Source of the DNA: Wurfbainia villosa
Lineage: Eukaryota > Streptophyta > Magnoliopsida > Zingiberales > Zingiberaceae
Direction of reading: 5' to 3'
Length of the DNA stretch: 64,000 nt
NCBI GenBank assembly: GCA_025175895.1
Contig: CM046003.1
Coordinates: 49,780,335 to 49,844,334, forward strand
Below, in pieces: positions 12,812 through 26,163 of this stretch (the stretch's first letter is position 1; every line of letters begins with the position of its first letter). The position numbers and the translations under genes were made by a program. Below the pieces are notes generated by a model. It was given only the letters and a program-made list of their open reading frames with translations, made no database searches and was not told where the DNA came from.

Positions 12812-12812
12812 C

Positions 12813-15800
12813 CTAGGTTGCGAAGTCCAATTTCGGATTTGATTTCGTTCGGACATCGAGTTTTGCTTTACTCGGTTTTGGTTCGTGAGTTCTAGGATCT
12901 GGTTGTTGCGGACATCTCCGAGCTACAAGGTTTAAGGCATGATAATTGTTATTACATATCCTTCTATTGGTTATGCATTTAGTTGCTTATAACATGGATG
13001 ACTTGTAGGATATTGGTTAGTATTCGTAACCATGGTTTGAGTTTGACCACGGGAACGATATGTTGAGGTTATTAGATATGTACCTGCTATCGAAAAGGTA
13101 ATTACCTTTGAGAGCCGACTGATACCGAGTCGGAAAGCAGGGATTAGGTAGGCACATCTCTTGTGGAGATCAAGGATTATAGTCCTAAGGATTTCCACTA
13201 ATTATGTTTGTCAGATTATTACCTGAGGGGTAATGGACTAAGCGAGTATACTATTGCTGATGCAGATAGTTAAAAATTAGGGGATGATATTCATAGGAAT
13301 GTTGATCCCTGAGATGGTCGTTCTAGGTTGTATAACGTTGAGGGTACTTTTGAGTACTTAACTCGTGTTATACAGAGGAAGCTAAGTTAGCTGCATACCA
13401 TTATCCGGATTTAGCCGGTACTTGGTGTAAGATATAGGAAATAACCTACAGGAAATAACGTATCACTTAGTCACAGTTCAGTGATGTTGTGAGATAGTAT
13501 TTTCCCACGTCATCTTCTTTGACTCATTGTCAGGGAATTCTTGGGCATCGAGTAGGGTGATCGTTTGGTTACGAAGGTACCATGCAGAGTCGCTAGACTT
13601 GCGAGGGTTACGACCACCTAATAACTCGAGAATGTGATCGATATGTCTTAAGCCACCTACGGTTTACCGGTTGACATCTTGATCAGGATGTTTGGATCTC
13701 CTACCAGTTTCTACCAGAAGTGCATAGGCCGAGTCATGTGTATAGAAATGACTCCGTAGCAAGTGTTTTAAAGAATTGGAGATTTGATAAGCAGATATTG
13801 CAAGTCAAATTATTGGAATTGGAAGTCTCCGAATGTTTGACAAAAGGAGCAAGATTAAATTCGTGAGTCACGAGTGACTATTGGAGAGTTTTTCGATCAT
13901 AGAAGACCGATTGCAGATTGTCAACAGCTTCTCATGTTATCAGCGAACTCAGAGGAAAGACTCCGAAGGGAGAATGTGTGTGCAGTGTGGGTCACGACGA
14001 CACCAGAGTCAGATTATCCGATGGACCATTGTATCTGTTTCTACTATAAGTAGCCGGTATCTACGAGGAGAGTATGTATTTTGAAGACTCAGTTGAAGAC
14101 TATGGATGATGCTTTCGAGCGGACGATCCACAACCTCGAAAACTGAGATCATTACAGAAGATTAGGTTATCACATCAGCAGCGATCTACTACCACAGATA
14201 TAGTTGGAGTTCTTTGATACTTTCATCCGGAAGAAGTAAATTACTCGTGAGATCGGCCAAGACATCTCGAAGACTCGTGACGTTGGACAACAAGGCATTA
14301 CCTTTCCGCAGAACAATCAAGCACTTTTCGGACATGGTTATGCTTTATACAAAGGAGGGATTTTACGATGATGGTCGTATCTACACAGTATTCTCCAGTT
14401 GCAGCTATACCTTTCACAGAGATGGAACGTGCTATGTTGTTGACAGTTGTTCAGTATTTTACAGTCGGATGTATATTCTCTGCCAGTACAACAGTTTTTA
14501 TCATCTCCGTGTAGTTGTTTCAGTTTGTACCTCCATTTTCAGCAGTTGATTTTAGTTCCTCCATGATAGTTTTTTGCATCTACATGAGCTCAGCCGTCCA
14601 GAACAGATGTTGGACAAGTTTACATGATTACTCGAGAAGAAGTATAGAAGACCGAAGGATAGGTCCTTCGGGGTATTACTTTAGGTTATACTATTTGCAG
14701 ATATATCGAGAGATACTGGTAGTTTACAGGTATCTTTGTCTAGAACGTTCTTGGATAGGGTTCGAAGGGTTCCTATCGACTGGTGGTTGGTGATTTTCTC
14801 TACCGTTTGGTGAGATGTTGATCAACAACCAAGAAGGCAAGGGATACCCTTAGCCTTTGCTAGACATACCTCCACTATAGACATATCCTTACGGATAGTT
14901 GGATTGTTAGAGCGTTGGTATACTAGGACTCTCGGATGTACGTATAATCTGAGAGTATTCGGATATAGTTTCGGATGAACTCCCGGGCTTGCCACTGCAT
15001 GGGCAAGTAGGAATATGCGATTGGAGGGTGATTTCGGAAATAGTTCCGATATTGAGACCTCATACCGGGAGATGATTTTACGGGTATCAGTGTTGCTAAA
15101 CACTATGGGAGATTTATTTGGCTTGAGATTTCTCTTGAGAAGATCCAGGACTCTTTATTAAAAGAGAGATGAACTTTTGGGGTTATATATCGATTATCGA
15201 TGATTGGAATGCATTAGTTGAGAATGAGTATCCTTCGTTAGGGATAGATGATTTGTTTAGATCAGCTAAATGACACCTGTGTATATCCTAGGGTTGGTCT
15301 ACGACTGGAGGTTTGATATTGTAGTGACTTAGTGTCATACAATTATCATTATCGGTGTGATGATTGAGCTATCATTAGAGTAGGGTAAAAGGATTCAGGT
15401 GTATAGAGCTGATTGATAATGTTGTTAGACTTATCGACGATTTAGTCGTTCATGGATTTGAGGAATCAGGTACTCTTGGAGTATTTGAGATCGATTGTCA
15501 TCATATCTGTGGAGGATATATTTATGGATATATTCCCAATCTTGAAGGAAGTTGTGGTTTCTTTAGATTGATTTGGTATTTACCATAGATGAGAATAGGA
15601 TGTTCTAGCAATACTATATCGTCGACTTGTTGGACCAAGAAGGTGATGGGAATCACAGTGGAAGTGTGTGAAGCTAGGTTTCAGGGCCTAGAAGGTGGCT
15701 GACTTTTGTGTCAGTGTTAGTTAATCCGTCCGATATGGATGGAAGAGTATTGTACGCAGATGCATCATTTCAGGGATTGGAGCGATTCCGATGCAGTTGT

Positions 15801-16758
15801 ACGAGACGTGTCTTATGCTTACGTCAGTTGAGGAACTGCGAGATAAGCTGTCATATATATGACGTGGAGCTTAGCAGTTATTATCTTGAGTAGTAGATGT
15901 ATAGAGCAGGAGTGCTCAGGGAGTTTTGGCTAGCTACTGGGTAGTTGCTATAGGGTTGTTAGAGCACAGATAGATGCAACTGGGGAGATTAGTCATTATA
16001 GTCTTCCAGTTATTTTTAGTTCTGTGTGACAGAGTGAATTTTTGGACATTAGATTAATTTCTCTTGCGAGAATAAATCGCTGTCTCTGGGAAGGATAATG
16101 GTTCCCAGAGTTGTATTCTCTTTAGGAAGAGTTGTTTCGGGAGACTCTTCATTCGAGAGTGAAGATTTATTCGGAGTGTATCCAAAAATAGTGAGTATTG
16201 AGACGTTCATATTGGTGGAACGATATATTGGACATAGTTGATTTCGTAGTTGGTATGCCAACAAGCAAAGGTGTAATATTGTGAACGGTAGGGTTACGTA
16301 CCGTGATGAAGTGGGAGCCTAGTACGTTAGATTGTGTTGGGAGATTATCTAGAATTCGGAAAGGACTTGATAGGATTTGGGTAGTCGATGATCGATTAGC
16401 TAGGTCCGCTCATTTTCTTCCGAGCCGTAAGATGGACTTCGTTGGATCGCTTGATAGAATTATATCCATGGAATAGCCTTGGGTATCATTTTTTATAGTG
16501 ATTCATAATTCACCTTACGATTCTGACAAAGTCTCCGACCGGTCACGGGTATAGAGCTCCACTCTGGTACAATTATTGACCTCTAAATAGGTTGACAGAG
16601 AGCATATAGGAGTTGAAATATAATATTCGAACTCAGTACCCCACTTAGTCACTCGAGGTGTGTGACTTTTCTTCAGATACTTGAGATGATTGTGTGACAT
16701 CTCGTACTCGTACATGAGTCGGAAATTTGGGGACCAAATTTTTATAAGTGGGAGAGAA
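12813..16758 (+). pseudogene. degenerate gag-pol of nested gypsy element
   Basis: Fragments appear in the correct order for Ty3/gypsy. There is a gag zinc-knuckle remnant near 13970-14060 (CVQCGSRRHQSQ), reverse transcriptase traces near 15170-15300 (a YRLSMIGMH-like stretch and DLFRSAK), and RNase H at about 15720-15893 (LYADASFQGLERF, then RVLCLRQLRN and VELSSYYLE). Integrase follows at about 16375-16510 (WVVDDRLARSAHFLPSRK). The C-terminal KFGDQIFISGRE abuts the 3' LTR. Stops and frameshifts are frequent throughout, so the element cannot supply its own proteins. Chromovirus (Tekay/Del) assignment comes from these motifs and the long LTRs. Confidence 0.75.
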
Positions 16759-19700
16759 TGTAAGATACAGAAAAAAAAATATTAACCCTTTAATTAATTG
16801 GGTTTAATTAAATGACAAATTGTGTTTAATTATTGGGCTGGTATTGGGCTTGGGCTGAAATTGGGCTTGGGCCAAATTGATGGGCTTGAAATTGGCTGAA
16901 TCGGTTGGGCTGAATCAATTGGATTGAACTTGGGTTGGTTTGAACTGAAGTTGGATTGAATTGGGTTGAAACGGATTGAATTGGGCTTGGTTAGGTTTGA
17001 ACCGAATCAAAGGAACAAAGTTTAAAAGGGGCTGAACCGATCGCGAGCTTATTTCACCGACTTCACTCGCGATCTGCTTCTTCTTCTTCCTCGTTCCTTC
17101 GTGATTTTTCCCCGATTCGAGCTGTTCCTCGCCAAGAGCTCTCCGCCGCTTCTTTTCCTTCACTCGAGCATCGTCGAGCGATCCGCTAGCTCTGAATGCC
17201 TATAGCAGCAGCATCGGTCGATCTGCTACCGCCGACGCCGGAGCGAGCTTGACTTCGCCGCACCAGTCGGTTGTCTCCGTCCGATCACCGCCTTCTCCAT
17301 CGTAAACAATAGTAGCGCTGCCGCCCTTGGTCGTAGGAGGTTACCTCGAGCAGAAGACACTGATTATCTATCATTGCGTTTTATTTTCTCTTCTGTCGGT
17401 GGTCATCATCGCATCGTCACCGGAGCAACTCGTTGAACACCACTGCCTCAGTCGTCGCCGGGATGGCTGGTGAGTGGTTTAGCTGAGTTGTATGGCTTCC
17501 TTCCTCCCTGCAAGCGGTGGCGATCGGATCATTCTCGATGGTCTCCGCGGACGAGCTGGAGTGCGAGTGGTCTGGAGCTTGGATCGACAGCGGCATCACT
17601 TTGTCAGATCGTTAGTTGCCTTCGACGGATAGCTAAACTGTTGATGTTGTTGTGCCCTAGCCATTGCCTGCATCGTAGGTGAGTGGTTTTGTTTGGGTTT
17701 GTTTTCATCAGATTAGAGGTGTTGAATGGGTAGTTTCAGCCTCTGTTTGTCGCAGAGCTTGCAGCTGGGGGATCGGTGATCGAGCTCTATTCGGGTGGTG
17801 GCCGATGTGTGTGTATAAGACGAGAAGGTGAGTCAAAACTGTAACACTGTTTTAGATGTTGTTTGGATGCATCATGGTGAAATGTGTTGTTCTGTGGAGC
17901 TGTAAATGAAGTAATTTAGTAAGCTATTGAAGTGTGTTTTGGATTTCTATTGTAGATAGTGAAATTAAGTGGAATCGTGAGGAAATGTGGATCAACGGTG
18001 GCGGAAGCGAGGCTTGGATGGGTAAGCTTGAAATTGAAACTTATGGTTTGTATTTGATATGGATATTATGTCATTGTTGTGTGGTTATTGGGTTGTTAGT
18101 AACAGCTAGTCGAGGAAGGTTGTTCCTTCTTGTAATGATCTAACATAGGTGATTAAGAAAATGGATAGATCAATTGATGTGGATACTTGTTTAGGATAAG
18201 TGGATAAACAGCTGTGGTCGAATCCATTTGGTGGTTATAGATGGCTACTTCAATGGTGGATCAAGATGTTTTGCAACGGAAGCTAAGCTAGGTAAGTCGA
18301 TTTGGGATTTGATACCATCATTGGGCTTATGATAGTACTTGTCAATGTTGCATGTTGATCGCAGGACTTTAATTAGTGATGATGCTCATAGTTATGGATG
18401 GCTGATACGAGCTACATAGTAGATGGGTAATATCTACCTGGTCCGGTAGTTTGATCAATTCCAGTGCATGATCTTGGATTTATGTTTATACCTGTTTACC
18501 TTAAATCCACTCTTATTTAATCATATGCTTGTACTGCCTTGACCTTTGAGATATATACTCTAGTACTTTATTGATTATCTAGCTCAGATAGGAACTATAA
18601 AACCCTATTATGTGTTAGCTGATAGATGTTTAGTAAGTACATGTGGTTAGGGTTATTTTTATGACCTCAGATTGGGTTACTGGGTTACATCACTAGGTTA
18701 GGTGATGAGCTGCTGTATCGTATACATATCAGTGTGTTAGTTTGACGGATCTATTTATCTGTACATAGGTAAATAGGTTGTGATTATGGATTTGTCGTCC
18801 TTGCATGGTTGACTTTTGGTTGACTAGGTCTCCCCGTGAGTTAGGGAGTGTTGTGAGGATTTGTGTGTGAGCTATGCATCATCCTTTGTGGTTGAGATGA
18901 GTCGACAATATCCCGCCTCCCGCCACCGGGTAGTGGTCTGCAGGTCGAGGCAGAGCATTGTGTGTGTGCCGTTCTCGGCCACTATGGATGGTGGTAGCTG
19001 GAGATGCGCACTTGGCCACTGTGCGGAGTGGTAGTTAGCGCACTCACCCACTATAGACAGTGGTCGTGTGATGTGCAGTTGTCCTGGGTGCGGTGCTCGT
19101 CTACTCATGGGTAGAGACGGAGCGGCTAGCAGCAGGGACCCCCGTGTGGGTAGCATATAGCTCTATGGCGGGCTAGCTACTGTTTCATACTACCCAACTC
19201 GGTCACTCGAGAGTGGTGGCGGCTGGAGTCGGGATAGTTGTCATGTCCTGCCACCTAGGCCACACTGGGGTCGTGGTAGCGAGTTGGGTGCGCAGGCATG
19301 ACCATGCATATGCATTGCAGATATATATGTATTCATGTATTGATATATGTTTTACATATGCATGTGAGATGCTGCATTTGATTGAGCTATGATTGTCGCA
19401 CATGCTTGTACATCATGATACATGTCATTTGCATTTTATATACTGTTATGTGTTGAGCATGATATATGTGTTTGTCCTGACTGATGTATGCATTTGATTA
19501 GTGTCATGTCATAGTGTGGTATGGACCGAGTTGTTATTACAGGTGATCATATATTGTTCATATGTTGGAGTATTGGTCAGGTATGGGATTGACCGGGTAC
19601 ATTATATGGGTTATGTTATTGTATATCTGTCAGGATGATATAGCTTATGGTGTTGTAGACCTTCAGGTACGTTGGTACATTACTTTATGTTCAGTTGATC

Positions 19701-20308
19701 AGTTTAGTATATACATTGAGTATGATTTTACTGTAGTTACTTGTTATTAGATTTGGATATGACTGTATGTCTATTGGACTCATGATGTATACCTGTAGAT
19801 CTTCACATGTATACTTGTAGATCTATCCTTATATGTTGTTCATGCACTTTCTATATATTACCTCTGAGTTTATACTCACCACCGACCACGGGCTTCGTCG
19901 CCTGATAATGTAGAAGATTCCTTGGATGTTCGGAGCTCCGCCAGCTGATCCCATCTCACACCGGACGAATGGATATGTTTTCCGTGTTGTTGTATCCTTA
20001 CGGATTGTTGGTTTGGGTTTTTAGCCGTATTGTTTCCGTATCTGTGATATACGGACGTGTTGTATATATTTGGCTTTCGATGTGGCTTCTATTATGTTTC
20101 TTGTCGTGTCAAGTCACCCGGCGCACAGCTAGGGTCATCAGATTTTGTTTTATCTCGCTGTATGTTTCACAAGGCTTGATATGTTGATATCCGTGGTATA
20201 TCATATTGTCGTTGTGGGCCTACGCCTTGTATTAACCCGATATGTTGCCACGCACAGGAGATGTCGTCTGCTTGCTTTTCTGCAAGACAAAGATACTTCT
20301 CCGTGATA
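16759..20308 (+). repeat. 3' LTR of nested gypsy element
   Basis: It is preceded by a purine-rich tract (AAGTGGGAGAGAA) and begins TGTAAGATACAG. It matches 9178-12792 closely over most of its length. Several GC-rich patches (about 18890-18960, 19880-19915 and 20115-20300) show many clustered small indels relative to the 5' copy. The final bases are not a clean match to GTGTGACA, so the end is approximate. Confidence 0.8.
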
Positions 20309-22656
20309 CGCATATCTCGCATAACAATTGTTACCTTTCCAGATGACAACAATTATTACCTTCCCAGGCGTAGTTATGATTTGTTCAGAGGAGAGAGAGT
20401 ATACGACGGTGGTCGTATCTATGTCGTATTCTCCGGGTGTAGCTATACCTTACACAGAGATGGAACGTGCTATGATGTTGATAGTTTTTCAGTATTTATC
20501 AGTCGGTGGTGTACTCTTTGCCAGTACAACAGTGTTTACCATCTCCGTTGAAGTTGGTTTAGTTTGCATCTCAGTTCAGCAGTTGATTTCAGTTCCTCCA
20601 TGATAGTCTTTGCATCTACTTGAGCTCAACCGTCAAGAACAGATGTTAGACAAATTTACATGATTACTCGAGAAAAGAAGTATAGAAGACCGAAGGATCG
20701 GTCCTTCGGGGTATTACTTTAGGTTATCCTATTTGCGGATATATCGAGAGATACTGGTAATTTACACTTATCTTTGTCTAGAACATTCTTGGATAGGGTT
20801 CGAAGGGTTCCTATCGACTTGTGGGTTGGTGATTTTCTCTATCGTCAGGTGAGATGTTGATCAACAATCAAGAAGTCAAGGGATACCCTTAACTTTTGCT
20901 AGACATACCTCTACTATAGACATATTCTTACGGATAGTTGGATTGTTGGAGCGTTGGTATACTAGGACTCTTGGATGTATGTATAATTCGAGAGTATTCG
21001 GATGTAGTTTCAGATGAACTCCCGGGCTTGCCACTGCATGGGCAAGTGGAGTAAGCGATTGGAGTGGTTTCGGAAATAGTTCCGATATTGAGACCTCATA
21101 CCGGGAGATGATTTTATGGGTATCAGTGTTGCTAAACACTATGGGAGATTTATTTGTCTTAGGATTTCTCTTGAGAGGATCCAGAACTCTTTGTTAAAAG
21201 AGAGATGAACCTTTGAGATTATACATCGATTATCGATGATGGAATGCAGTAGTTGTGAATGAATATCCTTCGTTGTGGATAGATAATTTGTTTAGATCAG
21301 CTAAATGACACCTGTGTATATCCTAGGATTGGTCTACGACTAGAGGTTTGATATTGTAGTGACTTAGTATCATACAATTATCATTGTCGGTGTGATGATT
21401 GAGCTATCATTAGCGTAGAGTAAAGGATGCGGGTGTATAAAGCTGATTGATAATGTTGTTAGACTTATCGACGATTTAGTCGTTCATGGATCTGAGGAAT
21501 CAAGTACTCTTGGAGTATTTGAGATCGATTGTCATCATATCTGTGGATGATATATTTTTGAGATATATTCACGATCTTAAGGGAAGTTATGTTTCCCTAG
21601 ATTGATTTGGTATTTACCAGAGATGAGGATAGGATGTTTTAGTGATACTATATCGCCGACTTGTTGGACCAAGAAGGTGATGGAAATCATTTGGTCGGAA
21701 GTTGGGAAGCTAGGTTTCAAGGCCTAGAAGGTGACTGACTTTTGGGTCAGTGTTAGTTAATCTGTCCGATATGGATGGAAGGGTATTGTACACAGATGCA
21801 TCATTTCAGGGATTGGAGCAATCCCGATGCAGTTGAATGAGACGTATATTATGTGTATGCTAGTTGAGAAACTAGCGAGATTAGTCATTATAGTCTTCCA
21901 GTTACTTTCAGTTCTGTGTGACAGAGTAAATTTTGGACATTAGGTTAATTTCTCGTGAGAATAAATCTCTGTCTCTGGGAAGGATAATCGTTCCCAGAGT
22001 TGCATTCGCTTTAGGAAGAGTTGCTTCAAGAGACTCTTCATTCGAGAGTGATGATTTATTCGGAGTGTATCCGAAAATAGTGAGTATTGAGACGTTCCGG
22101 TTGGTGGAACGATATATGAGACACGGTTGATTCCGTAGTTTGATGTTGGGTATGCCCACAAGCAAAGGTGGAATATTGTGATCGGTAGGGTTACGTACCG
22201 TGATGAAGTGGGAGCCTAGTGCTTTAGACTGTGTTGAGAGATTATCGAGAAATCGGAAAGGACTTGATAGGATTTGGGTAATCGATGATCGATTAGCTAG
22301 GTTCGCTCATTTTCTTCCGAGCAGTAAGATGGATTTCGTTGGATCGCTTGATGGAATTATATCCATGGAATAATTTTAAGTATCATTTCTGATAGTGATT
22401 CATGATTCACCTTACGATTATAGCAAAGTCTCCCATCGGTTACGGGTATAGAGCTCCACTTTGGTACAGTTATTTACCTTTTAATAAGTCGATTGAGAGT
22501 GTATATATGAGCTGGAATATAATATTCGAGCTCAGTACTCCACTTACTCACTAGAGGTGTGTGATTTTTCCCAGATACTTGAGTAGTTGTTGTGACATCT
22601 CGTACTCGTACGTGAGTCAGAAATTTGGGGACCAAATTTTTATAAGTGGGAGAGAA
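20309..22656 (+). pseudogene. degenerate gag-pol remainder of outer gypsy element
   Basis: This segment is collinear with about 14300-16758 of the nested element. Decayed reverse transcriptase (about 21200-21320), RNase H (about 21775-21850) and integrase (about 22270-22440) traces appear, followed by the same C-terminal segment and polypurine tract. It has no usable reading frame. Compared with the nested copy it lacks part of the segment downstream of RNase H. Confidence 0.65.
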
Positions 22657-25600
22657 TGTAAAATATGGAAAAAAAATTATTATTATATGGATTAACCCTT
22701 TTATTTAATTGGATTTAATTAGTGGGTTAATTGGGTTTAATTAGTGGATTAATAGGGTTTGATTAGCTTGTTGGGCTGAGCCCATTGGGCCACCTTATTG
22801 GGCTTGGGTTGCGTTGGGCTTGGGCTGAAATTAGCTTGGGTTGATTGGCTTGAACCAGATTGAGTTAAATTAGATTGGGCTTGAACCGGTTTGGGTTGGG
22901 CTAGCCAAATCACTCGAACGGCTTTTAAAGGCGGCCGAACGAACCGATCAGCCATCGCGATAGCTTTCCTTCTTCCCGTTTGCTTTTCGCTCTGCGATTA
23001 TTGCGACCGATCTCCTCATCCCGCATCCGGTGAGAGCGACACGACGGCCACCTGGCCGATCTCCCAAGAAGATCGCTGAGTTCTCGGAATCTCGGCGATT
23101 CCATCGGTGATCAAGATGTTACGCTACAGAAATGAGCTGCCAATCGGGGATTTCAATTGCCGATCATCACCGGAGTTAGGTAAGAGGCTGATTCTTCCTT
23201 CCTCCTTAAGCTGAGAGTGAGATCTAGCGGTGGGTTTCAGATGTTGGCCTCAATCGATGGTTTTGCGCAGGTTGTGGAGTTTGATGATCGTCGACTAATG
23301 GGGGAAGGGGAAGCAACAATATTCCAGCGAACAAAGTGATTAAAGATGTGATTTGCCGGTGGAGTTGAAATTTTAGGTATAATCCTTGTTTTTCCTTTTC
23401 TCTGTTGTTCATTGTGTGTGTTTTCTATAGATCAATGTTTTGCATGAATGGTGGTGGTAAGGATTTTTGGATTATTGTTGGTTATGCCGTGGGTTTACTG
23501 GATTCGTTTTAGAGTTATGCTCAATTGTTCCTAATGATCTATTTGATCGGGATTAATGTTGATTAGAGGGTGTTGCCGGGTGTGTTCTACTGCTTTGATG
23601 AGTTATGAATCATTTCGTCGCTTGGGTGAGCCGCTTAGGGTCGTAAGAATGTTTTCGTGTTGTTAATGTTTCGATTTATCTTGGATTAGAGAGGTGAGTG
23701 TTGTCTGAGATGAGCAATAGGGTGTAATCTGATTGTTTGTGGGGTGGCTGACCATGGTGCTTGTGGATTATGTTTAGACGATTGGATAGTTATTTGAGTG
23801 TTGTTTAGATCTAATTACTTTAATTGATCATTTGGATGTTGGTGATCTATTATGAGTCTGATTATAGTGTATCAGATTTGGGTAATCGGGATTTCTACCT
23901 CGGAGACGAGGAAATGATGCGAACATAGAAACGAAGTAGTGTTTAGTTCGTATACTTGTATGGTGCTTGTACTTAACTATAGTTTGTTATTATTGTGTAG
24001 TTTGGGATACGGCAGTCCACGATCGTGAGGATCATTCGAGCTCAGATCGTGTGTAATATCTACCGGTCCTAGAGTTTTGATCAAATTCTAGTGCATGAAT
24101 TTGGATATATGTTTATACCGCTACCTTAAATCCACTCTTATTTAATCATATGCTTGTAATCGCTTGACCTCTTCGAGATATATACTCTGGTACTTCATTG
24201 ATTATCTAGCTCGGATAGGAACTATAAACCCTATTATGTATTAGCTGATGGATGTTCAGTAAGTACAGGTGGTTAGGGTTATCTTTGTGACCTCAGATTG
24301 GGTTACTGTGTTACATCACTAGGGTTAGGTGATGAATTGGATTATGGAGTCGATTATTGTATCGTACACATATTAGTTGTGCATCTATGGTGGATTTAGT
24401 TGTCTATGCATAGATAAATGTGTGTGGTTGTCAGTATGTGGTTACGGACTAGAGGTCCTAGCATGATTGTATATCCATTATGGATCGTATATCTGGGTAT
24501 GATTATATGGATGGTCGATAGTATCTCGCTACTGACTAAGGGTCTTAGTGTGGTTGACTGTCAGATGAGTATGACTCTTTATACGATAGAGAGAGTCTTG
24601 TGGATTGTAATCCTTGCATAGTTGACTTTTGGTTGACCAGGACTCCCCGTGAGATAGGGAGTGTTGTGAGGATACTTGTGTGGATCTATGCATCATTATA
24701 TTTGCATGCATGCTGTTGACTGGGTCTCCCTTGTGGTTGAGACAAGTCGTCAGTCATCCTGCCTCCCCGGTCACTCGGGGTAGTGGTAGCAGGGTTGAGG
24801 GCAGAGCATTGGATGTGCCGCGCTCGGCCACTATGGATGGTGGTAGCTGGAGATGCGCACCTGGCCACTGAGCAGAGTGGTGTTAGCACTCGCCCACTAT
24901 AGACGATGGTTGTGTGACGTGCAGTTGTCCTGTGTGCAGAGCTCATCTACTCATGGGTAGTGACGGAGCGACCAGTAGCAGGGACCCCCGGGGAGTAGTT
25001 AGCTCTTTACGCTTATATGCTACTCATTCATACTACCCAACTCGGTCACTCGAGAGTAGTGACGGCTGGAGTCAGGCTAGTCGTCATGCCGTACACCCGG
25101 CCATACCGGGTCGTGGTCGATGTCCGCAGACATGGCCATGCATATGCATTGCTGATATATATGTATGCATGTATTTGATATATGTTTTACATATGCCTGT
25201 GAGATGCTGCATTTGATTGAGCTATGATTGTTGCACATGCTTGTTCATCATGATACATGTCATTTGCATTTTATATACTGCTATGTGTTGAGCATGATAC
25301 ATGCGTTGATTTAGACTGTTGTATGCATTTCATTAGCATCATATCATTGTGTGGTACGGATCGGGTTGTTATTACAGGTGATCATATACTGTTCATATGT
25401 TGGAGTATTGGTCAGGTATGAGATTGACTTGGTACGTTATATGAGTTATGTTATTGTAAATCTGTTCAGGATGATCTAGCATATGATGTTACAGACCGTC
25501 AGGTACGTTGGTACATTACTTCATGTTCAGTTGATCAGTTTAGTATATACATTGAGTATGACTTTACTGTAGTTACTTGTTATTAGATTTGGATATGACT

Positions 25601-26158
25601 GTATGTCTATTGGACTCATGTTGTATACCTGTAGATCTTCACATGTATACTTGTAGATCTATCCTTATATGTTGTTCATGCACTTTCTACATATTACCCC
25701 TGAGTTTATACTCACCACCCCTGGACCCTGGGTTTTTCTGTCGCCCAGATAACAGGTAGAAGATTCTTTAGACGTTCGGAGCTCCGCCAGCTGATCCCAT
25801 CTCACACCGGACGGATGGATATGTTTTTCGTATTGTTGTATCACTATGGATTGTTGTTTTGGGGTATTTACCCTGTATGGTTTCCGTAGTTGTGATATAC
25901 GGATGTGTTGTATGTATTTGGTCTTTGATTCAATTTCTGTTATGATTCTTGTCGTGTCAAGTCACTCCGGAGTGCACAGTTGGGTCCTTGTATTTTGTTT
26001 TATCTGTAGTATATTTCCGCTGTGTTTGATATATTGTTATCATTATGTTATATTGTTGTTGTGGACCTACGGGCCTTGTATTAACCTGATATGTTGTCAC
26101 GTACAGGGGAGATGTCGTCCGTTTACTTTTCGGTACGGCATACTCTCGGAGCGTGACA
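22657..26158 (+). repeat. 3' LTR of outer gypsy element
   Basis: It starts TGTAAAATATGG and ends GCGTGACA directly before TSD TTGTT. It matches 4099-7684 with few substitutions outside GC-rich patches of small indels (about 22965-23130, 23610-23750, 24000-24180 and 25090-25130). The hairpin array is at 24771-25061. Confidence 0.9.
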
Positions 26159-26163
26159 TTGTT
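26159..26163. repeat. TSD TTGTT, right copy
   Basis: This exact match to 4094-4098 sits directly after the terminal CA of the 3' LTR. Confidence 0.9.

Larger units (their letters stand above)
9178..20308 (+). mobile_element. nested Tekay/Del-type gypsy element, about 11.1 kb
   Basis: The 5' LTR is 9178-12792 (3615 bp, TGTAAGATACAG ... GTGTGACA), the PBS-like site is at 12800-12811, the interior is 12793-16758 (3966 bp) and the 3' LTR runs from 16759 to about 20308. The 3' boundary is unclear: the last 60 bp match the 5' LTR end poorly, and a clean TSD to CAGAC at 9173-9177 is not visible. Interior homology on both sides shows that it inserted into the interior of the outer element, whose sequence resumes after about 20308. 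The interior holds only remnants of gag, reverse transcriptase, RNase H and integrase. Confidence 0.8.
4099..26158 (+). mobile_element. Tekay/Del-type Ty3/gypsy retrotransposon (outer element), 22,060 bp with its nested guest
   Basis: It begins TGTAAAATATGG and ends GCGTGACA, with TSD TTGTT on both sides. LTRs are 4099-7684 (3586 bp) and 22657-26158 (3502 bp). A PBS of type TGGTATCAGAGC lies at 7692-7703, and a purine-rich tract (AAGTGGGAGAGAA) precedes the 3' LTR. Its own interior is about 3.8 kb (7685-9177 and about 20309-22656) and is fully degenerate. Integrase and C-terminal traces, the long LTRs and the residues just before the 3' LTR (FGDQIFISGREC-like) point to the Tekay/Del chromovirus lineage. 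A second element is inserted at 9178. Confidence 0.85.
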
